A stretch of 10,106 bases of DNA. It comes from Fimadaptatus sp963928645 (GTDB taxonomy: Bacteria; Bacillota; Clostridia; Christensenellales; Aristaeellaceae). Position 1 is the first letter of the stretch, and each line of letters starts with the position of its first letter. Shown one piece after another: positions 1 to 6,263 of this stretch. The notes beneath the pieces are model-generated. The model saw nothing but the letters and a program-made list of their open reading frames with translations, was not told the DNA's origin and made no database searches. The position numbers and the translations under genes are program-made. The stretch spans positions 1-10,106 of the forward strand of contig CAWVGT010000266.1 in NCBI GenBank assembly GCA_963928645.1, in the 5' to 3' direction.

Positions 1-459
1 CAGCGGATGGCTCTTTATCGGGCGTTCGCTTATAAGCCGCGCCTCCTGGCTCTTGGCCTGGCGCATTTCGATTATCAGCTCGCGCGAGGATATCCTGAGC
101 GCGCCGCGCCCCAGCACGACCGTCTGCTCCACGCCGTCGGACGAGGCCACGCGCAGCTTGACGCGCTCGCTGGCGACCTGCTCGGCCAGCTCGGCGCTGA
201 GCCGCTCTATGTAGTGGTCGGCGGTCTCGCCCGCGGCGGTAAAGACTATCTCTATGGCCTTGCCGTGCTCGAGCGTGTGGTGCATGCCCTCGGACTGCCA
301 CGCGTCGAAGACCAGCACCACGCGCTGGCCGGTGAACCCCGCGTAGTCGCTGAGCCGGTGGATCAGCTCGTCGCGCGCCTCGTTGAGCGTGCGGCCCCGG
401 GTCAGCTGCGGCCACGCGCCCAGCACGTTGTAGCCGTCCACCAGCAGTATGTTCTTCAT
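1..459 (-). CDS. yacP: YacP/Rae1-type NYN (PIN-like) endoribonuclease, 3' end cut by window edge
   Basis: The visible 153 residues form a YacP-family NYN domain. The B. subtilis homologue, Rae1, is a ribosome-associated endonuclease that cleaves mRNA during translation. Seen here: the N-terminal LLVDGYNVLGAWP (residues 5-17) with the acidic Asp8 and Asn11 typical of PIN/NYN folds, the strand VVLVFDAW (47-54), TAAGETADHYIER (74-86) and VASSDGVEQ (104-112), which supply the further acidic residues, then LRISSRELIIEM (121-132). The family is about 170 residues long, so only a short C-terminal piece is missing. The ATG shares its first base with the last base of the rlmB stop (TGATG), implying translational coupling; it is the last gene seen in the mrnC-thyX-rlmB-yacP operon. 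The family assignment is firm; the Rae1 activity is inferred by homology. Confidence 0.93.
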   Translation of the reverse strand, partial: MKNILLVDGYNVLGAWPQLTRGRTLNEARDELIHRLSDYAGFTGQRVVLVFDAWQSEGMHHTLEHGKAIEIVFTAAGETADHYIERLSAELAEQVASERVKLRVASSDGVEQTVVLGRGALRISSRELIIEMRQAKSQEARLISERPIKSHPL

Positions 460-1718
460 CAGTAGCCGCGCGCCGCGCTGACAGCGTACATCAGCACGCC
501 TGCGGCCACCGACGCGTTGAGCGACTGTATGTGCCCGCGCATGGGCAGCGCCACCTTCAGGTCGCACTCCTCGCCGACCAGGCGCGATATGCCCTCGCCC
601 TCGGCGCCAATGACCAGCGCCACCGCGCCGCTCAGGTCGGTGTCGCGCAGCTTCTGCCCGTCCATGTCCGCGCCCACGACCCAGATGTTGCGCTTTTTGA
701 GCTCGGACAGCGTGCGCGCTATGTTCACCACGCGCGCCACGCGCATGTACTCGGCCGCGCCCGCCGCGGCCTTGACCGCCGCCGGCGTAAGCCCCACGCT
801 GCGCCGCTGCTGGAATATCACGCCGTGCGCGCCCACGCACTCGGCCGTGCGGATTATCGCGCCCAGGTTGTGCGGGTCGGTTATGCCGTCCAGCGCGATT
901 ATGAACGGCGGCTCGCCGCGCTGCTCGGCCAGCGCGAGTATGTCCTCTACGCTGGAGTACGCCGCCGCCGACGCGTACGCTATCATGCCCTGATGCGCCG
1001 GGTATATCGCGTCCAGCCGGGCCTTGTCGACCTCCTGCACAACTATGTGCTGCTCGCGCGCCTTGGCGATTATCTCCAGCGCGCTGCCCGACAGCTCGCC
1101 GCGCTGCACCAGTATGCGCTCCAGCTCGCGCCCGCTCTTTATCGCCTCGCGTATCGGGTTGCGGCCCACTATCAGGTTGTCCATCAGCTCCTCATCCGGA
1201 GCCACGGGCGCGTCCTGCGACGGCATAGGCGGGCGGACGTCGTGCGCCGGGCCGTGCATAGGCGGGCGGTCATGGCGCGCCGGGCCGCGCATCGGCGGGC
1301 GGTCATCGCGCGCCGGGCCGCGCATCGGCGGCCGGACGTCGCGCGCTGCGGGGCGCGCGGGCAGCTCGCGCGGCTGCTCCGAGCCGTTTGCAAACGCGTC
1401 CTGGTATATCGGACGGTCGGCGCTGAGCGCGGAATTGCGCGTGCCCTGCCCCGGGCGATGCGCTGCCGAGCCGCCGGCATGCGCCGGGCGCGGCTGATAA
1501 CCCGGGCGCGCCGTGCGTCCCTGCGCCGCGTCGCGGTAACCGTCCTGCGCGGCGCCGTCGCGCGACGCGCTGCGCGGCTTGAACTCGTCGCGCTCGCGCC
1601 GGGCGCGCTCCTCGCGCGTCCACTCGCCGGTGTTTTCGCCATGGGTGTGCTTCTTGTTCACGTTGCGGTAAAAGCCGGGCGTGCCCGCCGCCCGACCCCG
1701 GTTCTTGTCATAAGGCAT
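459..1718 (-). CDS. rlmB: 23S rRNA (guanosine-2'-O-)-methyltransferase RlmB, TrmH/SPOUT family, with long N-terminal extension
   Basis: It is predicted to methylate the 2'-O of a 23S rRNA guanosine (G2251 in E. coli) using SAM. About 180 N-terminal residues are Arg/Pro/Ala-rich and probably disordered, including four 11-12-residue repeats of the type PARDDRPPMRG. The catalytic part begins at DNLIVGRNPIREAI with the L30e-like substrate-binding domain. The SPOUT motifs follow: DPHNLGAIIRTAECVGAHGV, ALVIGAEGEGIS and LPMRGHIQSLNASVAAGVLMY, which contribute the knotted SAM site. RlmB is usually about 250 residues; this one is 419. I chose ATG at 1718 because GAGGGG lies 8 bases upstream. An in-frame TTG at 1724 has no room for a ribosome binding site. 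The start lies just past the thyX stop and the end overlaps yacP by one base. Function is confident; the role of the extension is unknown. Confidence 0.94.
   Translation of the reverse strand: MPYDKNRGRAAGTPGFYRNVNKKHTHGENTGEWTREERARRERDEFKPRSASRDGAAQDGYRDAAQGRTARPGYQPRPAHAGGSAAHRPGQGTRNSALSADRPIYQDAFANGSEQPRELPARPAARDVRPPMRGPARDDRPPMRGPARHDRPPMHGPAHDVRPPMPSQDAPVAPDEELMDNLIVGRNPIREAIKSGRELERILVQRGELSGSALEIIAKAREQHIVVQEVDKARLDAIYPAHQGMIAYASAAAYSSVEDILALAEQRGEPPFIIALDGITDPHNLGAIIRTAECVGAHGVIFQQRRSVGLTPAAVKAAAGAAEYMRVARVVNIARTLSELKKRNIWVVGADMDGQKLRDTDLSGAVALVIGAEGEGISRLVGEECDLKVALPMRGHIQSLNASVAAGVLMYAVSAARGY
1218..1352 (-). repeat. Four tandem 33-36-bp units encoding an Arg/Pro repeat in RlmB
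   Basis: Inside the N-terminal extension of rlmB a unit of 33 bp repeats in frame, with one unit of 36 bp. It encodes variants of P-A-R-D-D-R-P-P-M-R-G. The middle copies are nearly identical in DNA, and the outer copies diverge (DV for DD, H for R, final PS). The basic, proline-rich peptide suggests a flexible RNA-binding tail, which is inference only. Such in-frame repeats can change copy number by slippage. Confidence 0.85.
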
Positions 1719-1720
1719 AA

Positions 1721-2476
1721 TCAATCCCCCTCATCTGGCGCGTCCGGCGCATGCGCGCTCACGGCGCGCTCATAGCGTGCGCGCGCCTCGTCCGGCCGGC
1801 CGCAGCTCTTGCTGCCCTCGGGACAGCGCCCGCGCAGGCACGCCGGCCCGCACTCGTCAAACAGCGCCGGCGCGACCGCATGGCACAGCTCGAACATGCG
1901 CCACGCGACCTCACGTATCTCCCACTGCGCGCGGTTGCAGCACCTCAGCTCAAAGAAGTGCGTCAGCTCGCGCGCGTTCATCGTGACCACCATGCGCGTC
2001 GCGGCGGCGTTGGGCAGCACGAACCGCGCGTCCTCCTTGCCGCCCTCGCCCAGCAGCTCCAGCCACTCGTTGTACCACGCGTCCAGCTGCGCCATCTGCG
2101 CGGCAAAGCGGCACGCATGCTCCTCGCCCAGCGCCTCTATCGCCGGCGGCACCACATAGTCAAAGCCGTGCTCGCCGCTCTGGCCCACGTACCTCTGGCT
2201 CTGCACCGAGAAGCTGGCAATCCTGTGCCGGGTTATCTGCGCCAGCAGCGCGCGCGACACGCCCTCTATGCCGAAGGTAAAGCTCACGTGCTCGAATGTG
2301 GACAGGTGGCCCAGCCGCCTGAGCATCGCTATGTAGCCGCTCTGATCCCGGCGCGACACCTTGTGCCGGAGCGCCTCCACGTCCGCGCTCGAGTAGCACA
2401 GCCGCCCCGCCGCCGCCACCACGCGCTCGGGGTTGGGCGTGTATTCTATGAGCACCACGTTGGGCATTACGCGCAT
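1721..2476 (-). CDS. thyX: Flavin-dependent thymidylate synthase ThyX
   Basis: ThyX makes dTMP from dUMP with methylene-tetrahydrofolate, using FAD and NADPH. The signature RHRxxSxxxxSxR is intact as RHRIASFSVQSQR (residues 83-95). Other family blocks are FEHVSFTFGIEGVSRALLAQ (61-80), EDARFVLPNAAATRMVVTMN (148-167) and HFFELRCCNRAQWEIR (173-188). The C-terminus carries four cysteines in CGPACLRGRCPEGSKSCG (209-226), a tail I recall as common in clostridial ThyX. The length of 251 residues is normal to slightly long. ATG at 2476 was chosen because GGAGG sits 8 bases upstream; the in-frame TTG at 2491 would begin inside that ribosome binding site. It lies 22 bp after mrnC and its TGA precedes the rlmB ATG by 2 bases, so it is an internal operon gene. 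Confidence 0.96.
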   Translation of the reverse strand: MRVMPNVVLIEYTPNPERVVAAAGRLCYSSADVEALRHKVSRRDQSGYIAMLRRLGHLSTFEHVSFTFGIEGVSRALLAQITRHRIASFSVQSQRYVGQSGEHGFDYVVPPAIEALGEEHACRFAAQMAQLDAWYNEWLELLGEGGKEDARFVLPNAAATRMVVTMNARELTHFFELRCCNRAQWEIREVAWRMFELCHAVAPALFDECGPACLRGRCPEGSKSCGRPDEARARYERAVSAHAPDAPDEGD

Positions 2477-2498
2477 ATCGCATCCCTCCAAGCCAAAT

Positions 2499-2924
2499 TC
2501 AAACCGGCTCGCCCGCGGCGTCGCCGGGCGCGTCCAGTATCGCGTCCACCAGCTCGCTCAGCCGCGCGCGCTGGCCCGACAGGTACAGGTACCCCAGCAG
2601 CGCCTCCAACGCGGTGGCGGCGTGGTAGTCGCCCGGCGAGGCGTGCCTGGGCAGCGAGCCGGGCGAGGCGTTGCGCGCGCGCCGGCAGACGTCGGCCTCC
2701 AGCTCGGTCAGCCGCGGCTCCAGCCGCTCGAGCGCCCGCGCCTGGTACTCGGCGCGCACCCGGCTGACCGCCTCGCGGTGCAGCGCCTTCATGCGCCCGC
2801 CGCCGCGCAGCACCAGCCGCGTGCGCACGCAGCATTCGTACACCGCGTCGCCGATATACGCCAGCTCCAGCGCGCCCCGCTGGCGCGCGTGAAATTCGTC
2901 CAGCGGCTCAAAGCCCATGTCCAT
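2499..2924 (-). CDS. mrnC: Mini-ribonuclease III (MrnC)
   Basis: It is a stand-alone RNase III catalytic domain without a dsRNA-binding domain; in B. subtilis it matures the ends of 23S rRNA. Seen here: LELAYIGDAVYECCVR (residues 19-34), which holds the signature Asp26, and ATALEALLGYLYL (103-115), which holds the second acidic residue, Glu107. The 141-residue length fits the family. One departure is VSRVRAEYQARAL, where relatives usually have a VSA-KAQA-like stretch. Translation starts at ATG 2924, with GGGAGGA 7 bases upstream; a second in-frame ATG at 2918 is a less well placed alternative. It is the first gene of the operon with thyX, rlmB and yacP, the usual clostridial neighbourhood, although the commonly adjacent cysS is absent. 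A promoter lies about 60 bp upstream. Confidence 0.94.
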   Translation of the reverse strand: MDMGFEPLDEFHARQRGALELAYIGDAVYECCVRTRLVLRGGGRMKALHREAVSRVRAEYQARALERLEPRLTELEADVCRRARNASPGSLPRHASPGDYHAATALEALLGYLYLSGQRARLSELVDAILDAPGDAAGEPV

Positions 2925-2986
2925 GCTCTCGTCCTCCCGGCGCAGCGGCGCGCGGCGCGCCGTGTGCGAGCTTATCCATATTACGT

Positions 2987-3015
2987 ATTATACAACTCCC
3001 CGGTTAACTCGGCAA
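2987..3015 (-). promoter_or_regulatory. Sigma-A type promoter of the mrnC-thyX-rlmB-yacP operon
   Basis: On the minus strand a -35 TTGCCG (3010-3015) and a perfect -10 TATAAT (2987-2992) are separated by exactly 17 bp. The expected transcription start is near 2980, giving a 5' leader of about 55 nt before the mrnC ATG. The same -35/spacer/-10 layout is found upstream of rhaB. A 15-bp palindrome, GGCGCGCCGCGCGCC, lies in the leader. A near DnaA box, TTATCCATA on the plus strand (2972-2980), overlaps the predicted start; this may be chance. Confidence 0.75.
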
Positions 3016-3211
3016 GCGCCTTGCGAAATTCGCCGCGAAATCGCCACGCGCCGCGCGCGCCCGGTCGCATGCCCCGGCGCGCGGCCCGGCATGAATCGTT
3101 TAAGCCGCTTTCCTTCATTATATAAGTCACGCGGCCCGGCAGCGCGTCATATATGAATCGCGCGCCGATATCGCATGTCATGCCGGCGATCGGCGCGCCG
3201 CCCGGCCGCCC

Positions 3212-3238
3212 AAGGCAAAGCGGCGGGAACGCCGCCGC
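3212..3238 (-). terminator. Possible weak terminator of rhaB
   Basis: About 35 bp downstream of the rhaB stop, a GC hairpin can form with stem GCGGCGG/CCGCCGC (3232-3238 with 3220-3226) and a 5-nt loop. It is followed on the minus strand only by TTTGCCTTG, so the U-tract is poor. An overlapping alternative stem GGCGGGA/TCCCGCC is also possible. It may be a weak terminator or merely a structured GC-rich spacer. Confidence 0.35.
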
Positions 3239-3272
3239 GTCCCGCCGCCCGTCGCACATGTCCCGCGCCCGC

Positions 3273-4745
3273 TCAGCCTATGAGCTTGAGCAGCCGCGCA
3301 TACGCCGCGTCCCAGTCCAGCCCCTTTTCCGGCTCGAACTGGCGCGTATCGAACGAATCGCGCACCACCTGACGCAGCTGCGCCATCGAGCCTATCTCGC
3401 CCAGCGCCATAGCCTGCACCAGCAGGTTGCCTATCACGGTGGCCTCGCCCGGGCCGGCGATTACCGGCTTGCCCAGCGCCGAGGCCGTCAGCCTGTTGAG
3501 CAGCACGTTCTGGCTGCCGCCGCCGACCACGTTGAGCGCGTCGACCTTGTGGCCCAGCATGTCGCGCTCCAGGCTCTCGACCGCATAGCGGTACGCCAGC
3601 GCCAGGCTCTCGAACACTATGCGCGCTATCTGCGCGTCGTCCTCGGGCGCGGCCTGGCCGGTGCGGCGGCAGTACTCGACTATGCGCGCGGGCATGTGGC
3701 CCGGGGCCATGAATTCGCTGTCGTCGACGTTGATTATCGCCTTGAACGGCTCGGCGCGCTCGGCCATGTCGGCTATCTCGGCGAACGAGTAGTCGCGGCC
3801 CTGGCGCTGCCAGTCGCGCCGGCACTCCTGGATTATCCACAGGCCCATTATGTTCTTCATCAGCCGCGCGGTGCCGTTCAAGCCGCCCTCGTTGGAGTAG
3901 CCCGAGTTCATTACCTCGGGCCGGGTCAGCGGCGTCCTGAGCTCCACGCCCATTATCGACCAGGTGCCCGACGATATGCACGCGAAGTTCTCGTTGGCCG
4001 CCGGCACCGCCGCGACCGCCGAGGCGGTGTCGTGCGAGGCGGTGTTGAGCAGCGGTATGCGCGCGCAGCCGACCTCATTGGCAATCTCCTCGCGCAGCTG
4101 GCCGCGCACCGTGCCGGGCTGCTCCAGCGGCGTGAATATGTGCTCGGGCAGCTCGAACGCGCGCATCACGTCGCGCGCCCAGTCGCGCGTCACGGGGTCT
4201 ATCAGCTGGCCGGTCGAGGCTATCGTGTACTCGGTGGCCTTTATGCCGGTAAAGAAGTAGCCCATCAGGTCGGGCGTCATAAGCAGCGTGTCGGCTATGT
4301 CCAGCATAGGCGAGCCCGCGTACTTGAGCGCCAGCAGCTGGTAGAGCGTGTTGAACTGCAAAAACGCCAGGCCCGTGCGCTCGAATATGCGCTCGCGCGG
4401 CATCGTCTCGAACGCGCGCTCCATCACGCCCACCGTGCGCTCGTCGCGGTAGTGCACGCTGTCGCCTATCAGGTCGCCGTTGCGGTCGAGCAGACCGAAG
4501 TCCACGCCCCAGGTGTCTATGCCCATGCCGTCGACCGCGCCCTGCGCGTGCGCCTTGAAGAGGCCCTGCTTCATCTCGCGGAACAGGTACAGCGTGTCCC
4601 AGGTCAGATGGCCGTTTATGCGCACCGGATCGTTTGAAAAGCGGTGCAGCTCGCTTATCGTGAGCTTGCTGCCGTCGAACTTGCCCAGCATCGCGCGTCC
4701 GCTCGACGCGCCCAGGTCGTATCCCAGCAGGTTCAGGGTTTTCAT
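3273..4745 (-). CDS. rhaB: Rhamnulokinase RhaB, FGGY carbohydrate kinase
   Basis: It phosphorylates L-rhamnulose with ATP to L-rhamnulose 1-phosphate in cytoplasmic rhamnose catabolism. The 490-residue length matches E. coli RhaB (about 489). N-terminal FGGY domain: GYDLGASSGRAML (residues 8-20), DTWGVDFGLLD (77-87), HYRDERT (98-104), GLAFLQFNTLYQL (125-137), and the probable catalytic base Asp239 in ASHDTASAV. C-terminal domain: CISSGTWSIMG (256-266), NEGGLNGTARLMKN (285-298) and the adenine-binding VVGGGSQN (406-413). The start is ATG 4745, with AAAGGAG a rather long 12 bases upstream. It stands alone: no isomerase, aldolase, transporter or regulator of the rhamnose pathway is adjacent, and both neighbouring intergenic regions are long. 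A promoter and an upstream palindrome indicate its own regulation. FGGY substrate specificity is read from overall similarity, which here is rhamnulokinase-like throughout. Confidence 0.95.
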   Translation of the reverse strand: MKTLNLLGYDLGASSGRAMLGKFDGSKLTISELHRFSNDPVRINGHLTWDTLYLFREMKQGLFKAHAQGAVDGMGIDTWGVDFGLLDRNGDLIGDSVHYRDERTVGVMERAFETMPRERIFERTGLAFLQFNTLYQLLALKYAGSPMLDIADTLLMTPDLMGYFFTGIKATEYTIASTGQLIDPVTRDWARDVMRAFELPEHIFTPLEQPGTVRGQLREEIANEVGCARIPLLNTASHDTASAVAAVPAANENFACISSGTWSIMGVELRTPLTRPEVMNSGYSNEGGLNGTARLMKNIMGLWIIQECRRDWQRQGRDYSFAEIADMAERAEPFKAIINVDDSEFMAPGHMPARIVEYCRRTGQAAPEDDAQIARIVFESLALAYRYAVESLERDMLGHKVDALNVVGGGSQNVLLNRLTASALGKPVIAGPGEATVIGNLLVQAMALGEIGSMAQLRQVVRDSFDTRQFEPEKGLDWDAAYARLLKLIG

Positions 4746-4806
4746 TTGCCGCTCAAACTCCTTTCAACCGCGCCGCGCGGCGGCGCGCGCTATCGTTCAT
4801 GGTTTT

Positions 4807-4835
4807 ATTATAAACCCGCGCCCGCGATACGGCAA
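4807..4835 (-). promoter_or_regulatory. Sigma-A type promoter of rhaB
   Basis: The minus strand reads TTGCCG (4830-4835), a 17-bp spacer, then a perfect TATAAT (4807-4812). Transcription would start near 4800, leaving a leader of about 55 nt with a GC-rich self-complementary stretch (around 4771-4792) before the ribosome binding site. The -35 and spacing are identical to those of the mrnC operon promoter. The weak -35 would suit control by an activator at the palindrome just upstream. Confidence 0.75.
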
Positions 4836-4856
4836 TAGTGTAATTCGAGCAAGTTC

Positions 4857-4874
4857 TCTGCATAATTATGCAGA
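4857..4874. promoter_or_regulatory. 18-bp perfect palindrome, candidate operator upstream of rhaB
   Basis: TCTGCATAATTATGCAGA is perfectly self-complementary. It lies 21 bp upstream of the rhaB -35 and is centred about 65 bp before the predicted transcription start, a position typical of activator sites. It would suit a dimeric helix-turn-helix regulator. The regulator is not in this window, and control by rhamnose is inference. Confidence 0.55.
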
Positions 4875-4985
4875 TGTCGATTCGGCGCGAACGCCGCCAC
4901 CGCATGCCGCAGCCGGCGCATGTTGGACATGCCGCCGCACATCTGCACGGCGCGCGGGCCGCGACGTTATGCACCGCTTGCAAAA

Positions 4986-5376
4986 CTCTCCACACAATCC
5001 ACAGAGTTATCCACAGCATTTGCCGCGCAACGGCGCGGTATTGCGCCATTTTCCACATCATGTAAGCCACTGTGCGCGCTGTATAGCGGAGTTTTCCACA
5101 GGTGCAAACTGTGCACAGTGTGGATCGAGCTGGGGCGCCGCCCCGCGCGCATGTTACGCAGAGGTGCGTCCAGGTCGCACTCACGGCGGTTTGTGTGGGC
5201 TTATGTGCATGTTTTATCATTTTGCCGGGCATTGTCAAGAGGGGGCGGCGCGCCGCTGGTTTATGTTAGCGTAATTTATCGGTAAATTCACCCGCGCAAT
5301 CGAGCTGCATTTGACTTCTCATTTATCCACAGCTTCATGCACAACTCGTCCACATGCGCCGCAGGGCTGTGGAAAC
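4986..5376. other. DnaA-box cluster, candidate replication origin or DnaA-binding locus
   Basis: Plus-strand nonamers: perfect TTATCCACA at 5007-5015 and 5323-5331; TTTTCCACA at 5049-5057 and 5092-5100; weaker CTCTCCACA (4986-4994), CAATCCACA (4995-5003) and TCGTCCACA (5346-5354). Minus-strand: CGATCCACA (5119-5127) and GTTTCCACA (5368-5376). The boxes at 5007, 5049 and 5092 are 42 and 43 bp apart, close to four helical turns. A 12-bp palindrome ACTGTGCACAGT (5108-5119) abuts the minus box. AT-richer DNA lies between the two sub-clusters. No DnaA-trio (repeated TAG) run, dnaA, dnaN or rpmH was seen. DnaA binding is well supported by sequence; origin function is inference. Alternatives are a DnaA titration or reactivation site, or regulation of a flanking gene. 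Confidence 0.6.
5273..5288. repeat. AT-rich inverted repeat AATTTA-N4-TAAATT
   Basis: A 6-bp perfect inverted repeat with a 4-bp centre lies in an unusually AT-rich patch (about 5262-5290), 35 bp before a perfect DnaA box. It could be part of an unwinding element or an operator. No promoter with a credible -35 was found next to it. Confidence 0.4.
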
Positions 5377-5854
5377 CGCCGTGCACGCGCCGCGAACTAG
5401 CGCACGGCCGATCGCATTTTGCCCCAAATCCACCACATAAACCGCGCAACCGCGCGTGGTTTCGCGCTTGCGCCGTTCCGGCAGGGTACAGACCGGGCGG
5501 GCCGATTACAAAACGCAGCATGTCAAAATCTACCTGGCCGCGTGGTAAATATGAACGTTGCCATACACGCGCGCAGGATTGTTCGGAGTCATTGGCGTAG
5601 CGCGCAATTCCCGCACTATGAGGATATGCCAAACGGCCGGAATGATGCGCGCCCGCGCTGCCTGCCATCGATTTGTACCTATTCCGCCACAGCCCCGGTC
5701 GCGGCCGGCATCACTGCCACGGGCGCACGGGATGTCCTTGGCTTTGGATGGGCCGCGTATCACAGGACTGATTCAGGCAGCGTCGCTTGAGGTTCTGTGC
5801 GCAGCGCGTGGCATCGGGTATCGCCGCAAGCCAGCTGCGCCTGGCGGACACATG
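5377..5854. other. 478-bp stretch without a supported gene
   Basis: Short frames of 77-126 codons exist on both strands, but none shows a recognisable domain or a ribosome binding site, and none matches the codon habits of the neighbouring genes. Base composition is less GC-rich than in the genes. A small imperfect inverted repeat (ACCAC at 5432-5436 with GTGGT at 5456-5460) is present. I checked for hallmarks of tRNA, tmRNA, SRP RNA and RNase P RNA and saw none. Confidence 0.5.
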
Positions 5855-6263
5855 TTTTGATTGTCTGCTCTGCCGCGCATGAGCGCCGTACAGCTCATCA
5901 GCATAGCATGCTATCACAAGCATCCACCCGCGTTCATATTGCATGCGAATCCACCAGCTGCACTTGCCCCTCTCGCACCGGTTCAATGCCAGGCCATTCT
6001 ACCCAACATCGTTATATCCGATGTCAACCTGCCGCCCTCTTGTTTTGATTATCTGTCCCGCCGCGCATGAGCGCCGTACAGCTCATCGGCATAGTACGCC
6101 TCCACAGACAGCCACCCGCAATCATGTTGCATGCGAATTCGCCAGCTGCACTTATCCCTCTCGCACTTGGTTACATGCCAGGTCACATTGCCCAACATCG
6201 TTATATCCGATGTCAACCTGCCGCCTTCTTGTTTTGATTGTCCGCCCCGCCGCGCATGAGCGC
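5855..6263. repeat. ~188-bp tandem repeat, two full copies and one partial copy
   Basis: Copy 1 spans 5855-6042, copy 2 spans 6043-6231, and a truncated third copy spans 6232-6263. Each begins with TTTTGATT. By hand alignment the full copies differ at about 30 positions, roughly 84% identity, but two blocks are almost invariant. The first holds the dyad ATGAGC-N8-GCTCAT (5879-5898; 6067-6086). The second holds the dyad ACATCG-N7-CGATGT (6006-6024; 6195-6213). Minus-strand translation of the units gives similar peptides (such as YYADELYGAHAR), but stops interrupt the frame across the array and the one-base difference in unit length shifts it. It is therefore probably a non-coding or degenerate element rather than a gene. 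Confidence 0.8.

Larger units (their letters stand above)
2925..3272. other. 348-bp intergenic region between rhaB and mrnC
   Basis: It contains the operon promoter (2987-3015), a possible rhaB terminator hairpin (3220-3238) and an AT-rich imperfect inverted repeat around 3114-3157, with TATATAA/TATAT motifs flanking a GC-rich core (ACGCG/CGCGT). A minus-strand reading frame of up to 92 codons crosses it but has no ribosome binding site, and its last codons overlap the promoter, so no gene is called. Confidence 0.6.

Noticed and set aside
531..1775. 414-codon plus-strand frame opposite rlmB
   Set aside because: It is antisense to a clear RlmB and extremely Arg/Ala-rich, as expected for the opposite strand of GC-rich coding DNA.
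2981..3259. 92-codon minus-strand frame between rhaB and mrnC
   Set aside because: Its last codons contain the operon -10 element, it has no ribosome binding site at any start, and it uses TTA, TCA and CGA codons that are rare in the neighbours.
3153..4637. 494-codon plus-strand frame opposite rhaB
   Set aside because: It is a mirror of rhaB with no domain, rich in Arg, His and Ala, and has no ribosome binding site.
4753..5238. 161-codon minus-strand frame through the DnaA-box region
   Set aside because: It runs across the rhaB promoter and boxes, is Cys/Arg-rich with no domain, and has no ribosome binding site.
5203..5300. Plus-strand promoter near TTTATGTTAGCG
   Set aside because: No -35 at a suitable distance and no downstream plus-strand gene.
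5975..6000. tRNA-like GGTTCAAT motif
   Set aside because: No acceptor stem, D-arm or anticodon arm can be folded around it, and the motif is lost in the second repeat copy.
5855..6263. CRISPR array
   Set aside because: The repeat period is about 188 bp without short identical repeats and unique spacers, and no cas gene is present.
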